58,338 nt of DNA from Spirochaetales bacterium (GTDB taxonomy: Bacteria > Spirochaetota > Spirochaetia > DSM-27196 > SLAA01): contig SLAA01000117.1 in the NCBI GenBank assembly GCA_007127105.1, forward strand, positions 1 through 58,338, in the 5' to 3' direction. The notes under the pieces are model-generated. The model searched no databases. It worked only from the letters and a program-made list of their open reading frames with translations, and was not told the DNA's origin. Shown piece by piece: positions 1 to 8,306 of the stretch (its first letter is position 1; each line of letters opens with the position of its first letter). The translations under genes and the position numbers were made by a program.

Positions 1-203
1 CGAAAGGCCTCCGCCGGGTGGATCCGCAACCAGAGCCTGAACACGTCTTGTTGAGAATACGAAAAGCTGTTGTCGGTTCCCCTGTGTCGAATCTCGGTAC
101 GATTGTCAAAGTTCAGCCCGTACTCAAGAGCATGGATCTTGGGGCTTCCGGCAAGAGCTGCGAATAGTATGAAGAACACGCTCAGGAGCCAGAAACGCCT
201 CAC
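1..203 (-). CDS. exported protein, probable envelope protein (C-terminal part outside the window)
   Basis: The reading frame begins at a GTG (203-201) that overlaps the TGA stop of the upstream gene in a GTGA arrangement, with GGGGAGA about eight bases ahead of it. The first 25 or so residues form a clear signal peptide: two arginines, then a hydrophobic stretch, ending near Ile-His-Ala. The mature part opens with LEYGLNFDNRTEIRHRG, an alternating polar/hydrophobic pattern of the kind seen in outer-membrane beta-strand proteins. The gene runs off the left edge, so only 67 codons are visible. The family cannot be named; an outer-membrane or periplasmic location is an inference from the signal peptide and the strand pattern. 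Confidence 0.7.
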   Translation of the reverse strand, partial: MRRFWLLSVFFILFAALAGSPKIHALEYGLNFDNRTEIRHRGTDNSFSYSQQDVFRLWLRIHPAEAF

Positions 204-715
204 GCCGTAGTCTCCCCATATCGGCGCACTGTTCGCTCAAGAATCCGGACAGCGCGCTCGCCGGAGAGAGGGCTCCCCGGGGCTGAACGCCCCTGCACCA
301 GACCACGAAAGCGTAGTTCGCGCAATGCGTATCGGCGGACTGGAAACAGGCTGTACATGGGGCCTCCTCGCAACGCAAAGACACGCATAGTCATGAGGCT
401 GTAGCTCCCGAGCGTCACGTTATCTTGTGGCGACAATCGAGACAGTCCCCAACCTCTTTCCTCATAGAATCGCAGAGCCTCGCTGGGGCTGAGCTCATCA
501 TCTATGACTCCGGCGCCGAGCAGCAGAAGATAGGCCGCATCTTGATAGCTTAAGTGTTCGCTCTGGAGCACAGAGTCAAGGTAGGATGCGGACTGGGGCC
601 AGACCCCGATGACAGGAAGCCAAAGAAACAGCACAAGAAAACATGCGCGTAGAGAAGATGGTGCCAAGCGTCTGGAGGCTGGTGCTCCCGCAGCAAGGAA
701 TTGAGACGTATACAT
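200..715 (-). CDS. conserved-looking exported protein of unknown function
   Basis: A 171-residue protein. The ATG at 715 is chosen because GGAGGGG lies six bases upstream and the residues that follow form a signal peptide (Arg-Arg near residue 16, then a hydrophobic core ending before Gln-Ser-Ala). A longer reading frame exists upstream, but its extra part looks like non-coding translation. The mature protein contains a Ser/Tyr/Asp-rich helical stretch and no catalytic motif I recognise. It is translationally coupled to the next exported protein through a GTGA overlap, so the two probably work in the same envelope process. A TATACT box overlaps the ribosome-binding site (726-731), but no good -35 sits at standard spacing. 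Confidence 0.7.
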   Translation of the reverse strand: MYTSQFLAAGAPASRRLAPSSLRACFLVLFLWLPVIGVWPQSASYLDSVLQSEHLSYQDAAYLLLLGAGVIDDELSPSEALRFYEERGWGLSRLSPQDNVTLGSYSLMTMRVFALRGGPMYSLFPVRRYALRELRFRGLVQGRSAPGSPLSGERAVRILERTVRRYGETTA

Positions 716-879
716 AGACCCCTCCAGTATACGCGGCCCCTTCAGATGAGGCTCAAAAAAGGCGTCATCCGGTTTCGCATAGGGAAATATAGCCGTTTTT
801 TGCGTGATCGACCACACCACATGCAAGGACTCCCGTTGGGTGGCTCGCGCACATTGGCAAGAAACCCGCCTGGGAACAT

Positions 880-925
880 CAATCACACATTGCACTACAC
901 ATGAACACGGTGTGATTGGTATCTT
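880..925 (+). promoter_or_regulatory. 9-bp inverted repeat overlapping a possible extended -10 promoter upstream of fbaB
   Basis: CAATCACAC (880-888) and GTGTGATTG (910-918) are perfect inverted copies with centres 30 bp apart, about three helical turns. Directly behind the right arm is TGG-TATCTT (917-925), which fits an extended -10 (TG-N-TATnnT). If this is the promoter, the leader to the aldolase ATG is about 64 bases and the repeat lies between roughly -52 and -14. A dimeric regulator is a reasonable reading. The promoter assignment is inferred. Confidence 0.4.
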
Positions 926-995
926 ATGGAATATAGATACATGGTTACACCCTGTGCGGGCCCTCGCGAAAGAGCAAAGCAAGAAGGAGACGAAC

Positions 996-2066
996 ATGGC
1001 CACGACAGACATTCAGCAAATTTTAGGACAGGAAGCAGAAAGCCTACTCGGGCATAGCTGTAAAACCGTGCCCAAGGAATCACTTCACCTGCCCGGCCCA
1101 GATCATGTAGATACCGTCTGGGCACATTCGGACCGTAACAACAAAGTGCTGCGAAATCTTCAGTCACTCTATGACCATGGACGGCTCGGCGGCTCCGGAT
1201 ATCTCTCCATTCTTCCGGTAGATCAAGGAATTGAGCACTCAGGTGGAGCCTCCTTTGCAAAAAACCCTGCCTATTTCGACCCCGAGAACATAGTAAAACT
1301 TGCCGTTGAGGGTGGTTGTAACGCAGTAGCGTCAACCTTTGGGGTCCTGGGTGCGGTTTCTCGGAAGTACGCGCATCGGATCCCCTTCATTGTGAAGATC
1401 AACCACAACGAGTTGCTCACCTACCCAAACAAGCATCAGCAAATCTTGTTTGGTACCGTCAAGGAGGCCTACAATATGGGTGCGGCCGCAGTCGGCGCCA
1501 CGATCTACTTTGGCTCCGACGACGCCTCACGGGAAATCATAGAGATTGCCGAGGCCTTTCACTCTGCACATGAGCTGGGGATGGCTACGGTGCTGTGGTG
1601 CTACCTGCGCAACAGCGCCTTTAAGCTCGAAGGAACCGACTACCATACCGCCGCCGACCTCACCGCGCAGGCCAACCACCTGGGAGTGACAATTGAGGCC
1701 GATATCATTAAGCAGAAATTGCCGGATACCAACGGCGGATACAAAGCCCTCAACACCGGCGGCTCTTCCTATGGCAAACTTGATGAGCGCATCTACAGTG
1801 AGCTGACAAGTGACCACCCCATAGATCTGTGCCGCTACCAGGTGGTGAACTGTTACATGGGCCGGGCAAGTCTGATAAACTCCGGGGGAGCGTCCGGAAA
1901 AAACGACATGGCCGAGGCCGTTCGCACCGCGGTGATCAACAAGCGTGCAGGTGGCGCAGGTCTCATTAGTGGGCGCAAAGCCTTTCAGCGACCAATGGAG
2001 GAAGGGGTGAAACTCTTGAACGCGATACAGGACGTGTACCTCGACAGCTCGGTCGACATTGCCTAA
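996..2066 (+). CDS. fbaB: class I fructose-bisphosphate aldolase (FbaB/DhnA type)
   Basis: Cleaves fructose 1,6-bisphosphate to dihydroxyacetone phosphate and glyceraldehyde 3-phosphate through a lysine Schiff base, in glycolysis and gluconeogenesis in the cytoplasm. The 356-residue protein follows E. coli FbaB almost from end to end, with the same N-terminal [14 protein letters not shown]-type segment, [12 protein letters not shown] near residue 70, [10 protein letters not shown] at 165-174 and GRKAF near the end. The TIM-barrel lysine region is IIKQK at 237-241. The ATG at 996 is preceded by AAGGAGA at five-base spacing; the open frame further upstream lacks homology. The stop lies about 20 bases before the aminopeptidase gene, so the two are probably cotranscribed. 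Identification is near certain. Confidence 0.96.
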   Translation: MATTDIQQILGQEAESLLGHSCKTVPKESLHLPGPDHVDTVWAHSDRNNKVLRNLQSLYDHGRLGGSGYLSILPVDQGIEHSGGASFAKNPAYFDPENIVKLAVEGGCNAVASTFGVLGAVSRKYAHRIPFIVKINHNELLTYPNKHQQILFGTVKEAYNMGAAAVGATIYFGSDDASREIIEIAEAFHSAHELGMATVLWCYLRNSAFKLEGTDYHTAADLTAQANHLGVTIEADIIKQKLPDTNGGYKALNTGGSSYGKLDERIYSELTSDHPIDLCRYQVVNCYMGRASLINSGGASGKNDMAEAVRTAVINKRAGGAGLISGRKAFQRPMEEGVKLLNAIQDVYLDSSVDIA

Positions 2067-2086
2067 GGAGTGAGTACGTACCTACC

Positions 2087-3316
2087 ATGATGAACAACTT
2101 TGACAAACAGGCCCGCGTGTACGCGCGGGTTCTTCTTCGAAAAGGGCTGAACCTCCAGCCCGGACAGCGCCTCTTTGTCCGGAAGGCCCCGGTTGAGGCT
2201 GCTGCGTTTATTCGAATCCTGACCGAGGTTGCATACCAGGAAGGGGCACGCTACGTGGCTCTGTTCTGGGAGGACTCGGCGGCAACCCGAATTCGCTACG
2301 AACAGGCTCCTGAGGACTCCTTCGAGGAGTTTCCCCATTGGCAAACAGATGCCCTGGTTCAGGGGGCGGAGCAGAACGACGCCTTTCTGGTCTTCAGCTG
2401 CGAGGATCCACAGCTGACTGCAGGAATACCATCTGAACGGGTTAGCACAACGGTACGCACCGCCAACCGCCACATGGAGCCGTTTCGTCGTTACGTCATG
2501 AATAACGACATTGCCTGGTTGGTCGCAGCAGTACCGACACCCGGTTGGGCGCAGGCAATCTTTTCGGGTGTTCCGGCGGACGAGGCTGTGGACAAGCTCT
2601 GGGAAACAATCTTCCAACTGTGCAGGGTGGATCAACCCAGCCCGGAAGCAGCGTGGGACGAGCATGCACGGCTAACAGCAGAACGTGTGCGCTTTCTGGA
2701 TGAGCGCAGTTACCACGCCCTGCATTTTCGGGGCCCCGGCACCGACCTTGTAGTAGGCTTGGCCGACGGACATGAGTGGCATGGGGTGGGCTCAACCAAC
2801 AAAGCAGGTGTGTTCTTCATACCCAATATGCCGACAGAGGAAGTGTTCACCGCCCCACACCGTGGTCGAGTAAATGGTACGGTTCGCAACACTCGGCCTC
2901 TGGTAGTAGATGGAACCACTATTGACGAGTTCGAGTTGGAGTTTCGCGAAGGCAAGGTCATTCGAGCTGTGGCCGCCAAAGGACAGGAGGCTCTTACATC
3001 GCTGCTGGAAACCGATGAAGGTGCGTGCTATCTAGGTGAGGTGGCTTTAGTTCCCAACAGTTCTCCGGTTTCACGCTCGGGACTCATGTTTCACAACACC
3101 CTGTTTGATGAAAACGCATCCTGCCACCTTGCTCTTGGACGCGCATACCCTTTCTGTGTGGAACACGAGGGTGAAGACGACTTTCTTGCGCGCGGTGGAA
3201 ACCGGAGTCTCATTCACTATGACTTCATGATTGGGTCCGGAGAAACCGATGTAATTGGAGTGGCTGCAGATGGAACCGAGGAAACGCTGATTCATAAGGG
3301 TGAATGGGTGGTGTGA
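2087..3316 (+). CDS. M29 family aminopeptidase (AmpS/PepS-like)
   Basis: A 409-residue metallo-aminopeptidase that removes N-terminal residues from cytoplasmic peptides. The C-terminal half carries the expected M29 metal and catalytic segments in order: NMPTEEVFTAPH (about 247-258), YLGEVALVP (about 310), FDENASCHLALG (about 340) and HYDFMIGS (about 375). The N-terminal half is the family's substrate-lid domain. Two ATG codons stand in tandem (2087 and 2090). AAGGAG lies 16 bases upstream, longer than usual, so initiation may depend on coupling with fbaB. The next gene begins four bases after the stop. Peptide specificity cannot be predicted. Confidence 0.93.
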   Translation: MMNNFDKQARVYARVLLRKGLNLQPGQRLFVRKAPVEAAAFIRILTEVAYQEGARYVALFWEDSAATRIRYEQAPEDSFEEFPHWQTDALVQGAEQNDAFLVFSCEDPQLTAGIPSERVSTTVRTANRHMEPFRRYVMNNDIAWLVAAVPTPGWAQAIFSGVPADEAVDKLWETIFQLCRVDQPSPEAAWDEHARLTAERVRFLDERSYHALHFRGPGTDLVVGLADGHEWHGVGSTNKAGVFFIPNMPTEEVFTAPHRGRVNGTVRNTRPLVVDGTTIDEFELEFREGKVIRAVAAKGQEALTSLLETDEGACYLGEVALVPNSSPVSRSGLMFHNTLFDENASCHLALGRAYPFCVEHEGEDDFLARGGNRSLIHYDFMIGSGETDVIGVAADGTEETLIHKGEWVV

Positions 3317-3319
3317 TTC

Positions 3320-4399
3320 ATGAGTCGTGTCGACGAACTGGAGAAGGAGAACTTTGACCTCCGTCAACTGTTGGAGATAGGCAAGAGTCTCAACTCGACC
3401 CTTGAGTACAACCGGCTCATCGACGCAATTCTCCACACCTGCTTGGCCCAGATGCGCGTGTTGCAGGCAGGTGTCTTTGTCCGGCGGGAAGCAGACCATG
3501 CCGAACTCATTCTGAATCGTGACTACATTGGTTTTGAACTGGACCACTCTATTCCGTATACCATTCCGCCCAATCACCCCCTGCGGCAACAGCTCATAGA
3601 CCGCGTAGACTGTTACACACCAGAAGAACTCAACGCAGCCATACCCGCCGAGAGTCCGGACTGCGGACTCTCGCACATGCCCTATCAGTTGGTGGTGCCT
3701 TTGGTTGCACGATCGGACCTACAGGGAATTATTGTACTTGGTCGCCGAATTGATGACACCGAGTTCACCGCCGATGAACGCCGGTATGCATTGGATATGG
3801 GAGGACTCGCCGCCATAGCGGTGTACAATGCCTACCTTTTTGACCGCGCCACTATAGACTCCTTGACCCGGCTGAAACAACGGCATGTGCTTGAGGAGCG
3901 CATGCTGCAACTCTTTAAGCACCACGGGGAACAGGAACAGGAACAGGAACAAGAACCAAAGCAGACGCCTGATCCGGACAGTCTCTCGTTTCTCATGCTT
4001 GATGTCGACTACTTCAAACCGGTAAACGATACCTACGGTCATAAGTTCGGTGATGATGTCTTACGCAGAATCGCTGAGATCGTCGTTCAGTACACTCGCC
4101 CGGTAGACATCGCGGCCCGCTATGGGGGTGAGGAGTTCGTCGTCATGCTCCCTAATCTGGACGCAGAGGGAGGTGCCGAGGTAGCCGAACGCATTCGGAG
4201 GGCGGTAGAGGAAAACCGTTTTTGCCACGGCGACAAGGAACTGAACATCACCGTCTCAATTGGCGTGGCCGAGTACACACCCACCCTGGACCAGCTGCCG
4301 GGAGATCTTATGGCACGTGCAGATGAGGCAATGTACGAGGCAAAAAGCAGCGGGCGAAATAGAGTGGTTGTTGCGCGGGACAATCGTCAGTCGGATTGA
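3320..4399 (+). CDS. GAF-GGDEF diguanylate cyclase
   Basis: A 359-residue cytoplasmic protein predicted to make cyclic di-GMP from two GTP. Residues about 15-175 form a GAF sensor domain and about 185-355 the GGDEF domain. The active-site loop is GGEEF (269-273), and an RPVD motif (260-263) sits five residues before it, the spacing of the inhibitory I-site, so feedback by c-di-GMP is expected. No transmembrane segment is seen, so the signal is probably an intracellular small molecule bound by GAF. Oddity: a Glu-Gln repeat (about 204-212), encoded by four GGAACA units at 3928-3951, interrupts the early GGDEF fold between the first helix and the LMLDVDYFKPVND strand. It is the last gene of the fbaB run. 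Confidence 0.93.
   Translation: MSRVDELEKENFDLRQLLEIGKSLNSTLEYNRLIDAILHTCLAQMRVLQAGVFVRREADHAELILNRDYIGFELDHSIPYTIPPNHPLRQQLIDRVDCYTPEELNAAIPAESPDCGLSHMPYQLVVPLVARSDLQGIIVLGRRIDDTEFTADERRYALDMGGLAAIAVYNAYLFDRATIDSLTRLKQRHVLEERMLQLFKHHGEQEQEQEQEPKQTPDPDSLSFLMLDVDYFKPVNDTYGHKFGDDVLRRIAEIVVQYTRPVDIAARYGGEEFVVMLPNLDAEGGAEVAERIRRAVEENRFCHGDKELNITVSIGVAEYTPTLDQLPGDLMARADEAMYEAKSSGRNRVVVARDNRQSD
3928..3951 (+). repeat. four tandem GGAACA hexamers in the diguanylate cyclase gene
   Basis: Four perfect GGAACA copies encode the Glu-Gln stretch. Because the unit is six bases, changes in copy number would keep the frame and only alter the loop length. Confidence 0.9.
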
Positions 4400-4406
4400 T
4401 CCGCGG

Positions 4407-5012
4407 TTATCGGAAGGGCTCCGGGTCACAGTGATCTGTAGTCGCATCGCATCCAATTTGCATCCAGTCGTAGAACATCTCAGGATCTCCATCAAAAGCG
4501 TAACGGATCTGAGATACCCCAGCCGTGGCACGCATGGTGTGCTCAACCTGGGCAAAAAAACTCAGGCTGCCACAGCTACTATTGGCTCCAGCGAGTGCAT
4601 GGCGCAGATCCTGGAGGTCGATGTATGCGATTCGCTCCCTGCTCCCTTCTATGTGGACAGAGCGCATGAGATTGGAGGTCTCGGATGAAAAAAACGAACT
4701 GAATCCCTGGCGCTCTTCCTCCGCGGTCGGTCCCGCAAACAGTTCAGTGAGCACCGCGGCGGCTCGTCCTTCGGCGTTGTGTGCGTCCTCGGCCGACGCG
4801 AAGGACACAGTTCGTTCCACCGGGAATACAACATCACAATTGCCAATCGGATCCAGGTCGATGTTGGAATAAAAGAGCGTTCGCACCTCAGCATGGTGTC
4901 CAGGATCTGTCGGCGCGGTGCGGTGCATGAATAAGAAGGCAAGAGCAAGACCGATCGCTATCCCAAGGCTAGCGGCTGCTATCACCACGAGCACCTTAGC
5001 ATGGGAGTTCAC
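4407..5012 (-). CDS. membrane-anchored GerMN-domain protein
   Basis: A 201-residue protein with one N-terminal transmembrane anchor (about 7-28), then an extracytoplasmic GerMN (sporulation/spore germination) domain. The diagnostic stretch is VFPVERTVSF, then a helix with LTELFAGPTAEEERQGF, then Ile-Asp-Leu after a short beta hairpin. GerMN domains occur in many non-sporulating bacteria and are thought to bind other envelope components; no enzymatic role is known. The ATG at 5012 overlaps the stop of the STAS gene (ATGA), with GGAAGG upstream. Four cysteines in the mature part (about 59, 147, 188 and 196) could form disulfides in the periplasm. It is the last gene of the rarD-nfo-phosphatase-STAS run. 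Confidence 0.8.
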   Translation of the reverse strand: MNSHAKVLVVIAAASLGIAIGLALAFLFMHRTAPTDPGHHAEVRTLFYSNIDLDPIGNCDVVFPVERTVSFASAEDAHNAEGRAAAVLTELFAGPTAEEERQGFSSFFSSETSNLMRSVHIEGSRERIAYIDLQDLRHALAGANSSCGSLSFFAQVEHTMRATAGVSQIRYAFDGDPEMFYDWMQIGCDATTDHCDPEPFR

Positions 5013-5401
5013 ATTCGGCCGCCTTCCGGAGGGTTGTCGTCCACTTCGTTGCAGTCGCCGCCGGATCCCGCAAGATCAAGTAAAGCGTCTTCTGTAGTGC
5101 GGCAGAGCGGCAGGTAGTTCAACAACTTGGTCAGCTCAAGCACCCGCCGAACCGGCTCCTGAACAGCCGTGATCCGCAGCGGAATATTCTTCTTCTCGCA
5201 GTAAGACCGTGCCATAAGCAAAATGCCCACACCGCTTGAGTCCATATACATAACCCCGCCCAGATCAATAACGAGACCTGAGTTGTCGGCATGGGTTTCT
5301 TCAAGTATTGCAGTCTTCAGCGCGGTGCCCTGAAAAAGGTCCACGTCACCCTGGACGCGTAACACCGCAACGCTGCCTTCAAACGTGCGTTCAAGATCCA
5401 T
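5009..5401 (-). CDS. STAS-domain anti-sigma factor antagonist
   Basis: A 130-residue single STAS domain of the SpoIIAA/RsbV kind. The phospho-acceptor region is MYMDSSGVGIL (about residue 58), and the preceding strand VIDLGGV is typical. In this family the dephosphorylated form sequesters an anti-sigma kinase, and a PP2C phosphatase such as the one encoded just upstream removes the phosphate. The ATG at 5401 follows the phosphatase stop by four bases with little Shine-Dalgarno sequence, which suggests translational coupling. A 27-codon extension upstream would overlap the phosphatase gene and has no family similarity. The cognate kinase is not adjacent; an ATPase-HDOD protein at 34697-36181 carries a kinase-like ATPase domain, but pairing is speculation. 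Confidence 0.9.
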   Translation of the reverse strand: MDLERTFEGSVAVLRVQGDVDLFQGTALKTAILEETHADNSGLVIDLGGVMYMDSSGVGILLMARSYCEKKNIPLRITAVQEPVRRVLELTKLLNYLPLCRTTEDALLDLAGSGGDCNEVDDNPPEGGRM

Positions 5402-5405
5402 ATAC

Positions 5406-7364
5406 TTAAGTATCGTCGCTTTTCGGCACAAACTCCAGAACCAATAGGGTCTGGTCGTCATGCTGTTTCCTGCCAGCCACAAACTCTTTCAGTCGCGTGC
5501 ATACCGCCTGTCGCACAGCCTCGGCGCCTTTATGAGCATTTTCTAGAACCGTTGCAACAAGCCGTTCGGTTCCAAACTGCTCTCCAGCCGGACTCAGCGC
5601 CTCGGTTATTCCGTCGGTATACAGAAGCACCATGTCTCCCGGAGTGATCCGAGTCGTAATGCTTTCATACTCGATATCGGCGTCGACCCCTATCGGGAGT
5701 CCTTGCGTGTCCAAGTACTCTATTGCGCCTGGACTCGCTTCCCCGGCCCCCGGCTTTCTATACACCATAAGCGGATGATGGGCCGCATTCGCATACTCGA
5801 GCGCGCCGCTCACCAGGTTTATGTGACACAAACCCGCGGTCGCATAGTGCTCGGCTGCTGTCCGCCGCGTGATCCCTATGTTGACAGCCCTGAGGGTGAG
5901 CGCCGGATCCAGGTGAGCTCCCGATTCGCTGTCCATGAGCGTATTGATCATTACCATGACGAGGGCGGCTGGAACTCCTTTGCCGGCAACATCACATATC
6001 ATGAGCCGAGCGGTCTGCTCATCAATCTGAGAGTACTCGTAGTAGTCACCACCGACCTCACGAACAGGGTTGGAAAACGTGGCACAAACCAGCCCGGTGA
6101 TTGCTGTTGGTGAGTCCGGCAACAACTTCCGCTGTATCCCGGCTGCAATATTGAGCTCACTCTCAATCTCCTTCTTTTCAAGGAGTTCAAGGTAAGCAAC
6201 AGTCATGTCTATGGTGAGTGCCGCATAGTCTGCAAAGGTTTGCAGGTGGCGGAAATCACGCTCAGCGAAACGCCGGAGGCGTCGAGTGCGGACTATGGCT
6301 AATACACCAAGAACCCTGCCGGAGATGATGAGTGGCACCGCTATGAGCGAGCTTATATAGCAGCTGTCCTCAGGGTCGTGATTGGCGTGCAGGCGTGGAT
6401 CCTGGTCGGCGTCGGAAATGAAGGTCGGCGAGGCCGAGTCTGCGGTCATACCAATGACCGTAACACCCATTCTGATTGGTGTAGAACGCACGTAGTTCTC
6501 AAGACGCACCGCCCGTTCCTTGACCACCGGTGAGACCGGATATGGCGGAGGGAAGGTTCCATGGAGTGCCCGCAGCTGAAGCTCCGACCTGTCGCGTGAG
6601 ACAAGAAAGACCGCCCCACCGTTCGCTCCTGTTTCTCCCACAGCATCTTCAACGATGTAGTTCAGGATGCTGTCAAGATCAATCTGGGTGCTAATTGCGG
6701 ACTCAACACGGTGCATGAACCCATACAAGCGCTCCTTTTCCTCTTCGGCCCGTTTGGCGGCCTCAAAGCCAGCCAGGTAACTGCGACGGAAGTAGAGTAG
6801 GAGAACCGCTACATGCACGATATACGAAGCCGGATAAAACAGCGCATGCGTGAGTGTGGAGTCGTGTCCGAATATGAAAATGAGCACCTGCGTATAGAAC
6901 GTACCAAGCAGCACAACGTCACGTGTATCGGTTACGGTGCGCGAAAGACCCACGTCGTCGGTGGTAGCATCAAAAAACGTGGTTCCGGCAAGCACAAAGG
7001 CCGCAGCAAAGGCGACGGCGTAGCTCAGGCGGGGAAAAGGCACACCAAACCGTATGTCAAGGACGGTCGCCCCCACAGACAGAAGCACAACAAATGCAAG
7101 AAAGAAACGTCCTGCTTCACGCCGCTCAAGCACTGTCTCAAGCCAGTATAGATAGAGCAGCAGAATGAAAATATCGCTTAAGACCAACAGCGCCTGGTAG
7201 GGAAAGAACAGAGAGAGCAGATCACGAATGAGGAGAAACCATAACGCCATCGCCGGGACAGAGGCAGATCTCTCGGCACCAACCCCACGAAGCACCCTAT
7301 AGGTGAGTAGTCCTGCAATGAGCACCGCAATGCGCGGGGCCACGTACCACAGGCTCGGGCCCAC
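5406..7364 (-). CDS. membrane-bound GAF-SpoIIE (PP2C) serine phosphatase
   Basis: A 652-residue protein with about six hydrophobic membrane helices in the first 200 residues, a coiled linker, a GAF domain (about 215-385), a second linker, and a C-terminal SpoIIE/RsbU PP2C phosphatase domain (about 430-645). Metal-binding segments are visible as VGGDYYEY, VAGKGVPAAL, LLYTDGITEA and HDDQTLL. Such enzymes dephosphorylate STAS antagonists, and the STAS gene begins four bases downstream, so the substrate is very likely that protein. The GTG at 7364 directly follows the nfo stop, and its GGAGGG ribosome-binding site lies inside the end of nfo. The membrane region suggests that an envelope signal is combined with a GAF ligand. 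Confidence 0.93.
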   Translation of the reverse strand: MGPSLWYVAPRIAVLIAGLLTYRVLRGVGAERSASVPAMALWFLLIRDLLSLFFPYQALLVLSDIFILLLYLYWLETVLERREAGRFFLAFVVLLSVGATVLDIRFGVPFPRLSYAVAFAAAFVLAGTTFFDATTDDVGLSRTVTDTRDVVLLGTFYTQVLIFIFGHDSTLTHALFYPASYIVHVAVLLLYFRRSYLAGFEAAKRAEEEKERLYGFMHRVESAISTQIDLDSILNYIVEDAVGETGANGGAVFLVSRDRSELQLRALHGTFPPPYPVSPVVKERAVRLENYVRSTPIRMGVTVIGMTADSASPTFISDADQDPRLHANHDPEDSCYISSLIAVPLIISGRVLGVLAIVRTRRLRRFAERDFRHLQTFADYAALTIDMTVAYLELLEKKEIESELNIAAGIQRKLLPDSPTAITGLVCATFSNPVREVGGDYYEYSQIDEQTARLMICDVAGKGVPAALVMVMINTLMDSESGAHLDPALTLRAVNIGITRRTAAEHYATAGLCHINLVSGALEYANAAHHPLMVYRKPGAGEASPGAIEYLDTQGLPIGVDADIEYESITTRITPGDMVLLYTDGITEALSPAGEQFGTERLVATVLENAHKGAEAVRQAVCTRLKEFVAGRKQHDDQTLLVLEFVPKSDDT

Positions 7365-8306
7365 TTATCCCTCCCCGACTATTCGTCGAACTCGTTCTAT
7401 GTTTTCCTTGTCCGGGCCTTCGCCCTCTACCCCCGGCACCTCGAGAATAATAGGCAGGTGTTTAAGTGCTTCATAGTTAAGAAAGTAAGAGAGATCACTG
7501 GGGTCAATGAGCCCGTCCCCTATGTCGGCGTGACGGTCACGTCCGGATCCTCGTTCATCCCTACTATCGTTTACATGGATACATACAAGCTCATCCCAGA
7601 GGTTCAGTCGCTCAATCTCCGCTATTGCCGAACCGGCATCCCGTGCATCGTTTGCTCCAACCGGAGTATGGCCTTGGCCTGCTGGATCGCCTATGTGGAA
7701 CCCGGCCGCATGCGCATGGCAGGTATCAAGGCACCAGCCCAAGGCCGGAGAGGCTATCTCGTCCAGCAGAATGCGAATTTCCGCGAGATCACTTGAAAGT
7801 TTTCCGTTCTGCCCGGCCGAGTTCTCTATGAGGAAGCGTGATCCGGCCGGAGCATCTGTGAGGATTGCGGTGATGCGGTCACGAAGCACAGCTCGAACCG
7901 CCTCCCAGCCGCGCCCCTGGTGACTCCCCAGGTGTACTACCACCCCAGACCCCCCTAGCAGAGCATCAAAGCGCATATCGTAGCGCAGGGCGTCCATAGA
8001 CTTCTCCACTAACGACGGGTCCTCGGACACCAGGTTTATGAGGTAGAGGGCATGAGTAATGACCGGCCTCACCCCGTGGGCCGCACATGCCTGCGCGACC
8101 GCCTCAGCGTCAAGTTCCTCAATGGGCTTGCGTTTCCACCCGCGGGGACTGCCGGAGAACACCTGCACACAGTTCGCTCCTATGGCCGCGGCGCGCTCAA
8201 CCGCCTTATGCGGACCGCCAGCCGCCGATACATGACCGCCAATCCTGCGCCCTTGCACGGTGTCGCTCGCTACATCAACCCTGGGCCCGCTATCTGTAGT
8301 ATTCAT
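7365..8306 (-). CDS. nfo: endonuclease IV (AP endonuclease)
   Basis: A 313-residue zinc-dependent apurinic/apyrimidinic endonuclease of base-excision repair, cutting the backbone 5' of abasic sites. The three-zinc ligand set is present: HLGSHQG, FLIENSAGQ, CLDTCHAHAAG, HVNDS, GRDRHADIGDG and ILEVPG occur in family order. The N-terminus has about 20 extra residues before IGGHVSAAGG. The ATG at 8306 shares an ATGA overlap with rarD and has GAGG four to five bases upstream. Its place between a transporter and a signalling phosphatase seems to reflect operon packing more than shared function. Confidence 0.96.
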   Translation of the reverse strand: MNTTDSGPRVDVASDTVQGRRIGGHVSAAGGPHKAVERAAAIGANCVQVFSGSPRGWKRKPIEELDAEAVAQACAAHGVRPVITHALYLINLVSEDPSLVEKSMDALRYDMRFDALLGGSGVVVHLGSHQGRGWEAVRAVLRDRITAILTDAPAGSRFLIENSAGQNGKLSSDLAEIRILLDEIASPALGWCLDTCHAHAAGFHIGDPAGQGHTPVGANDARDAGSAIAEIERLNLWDELVCIHVNDSRDERGSGRDRHADIGDGLIDPSDLSYFLNYEALKHLPIILEVPGVEGEGPDKENIERVRRIVGEG

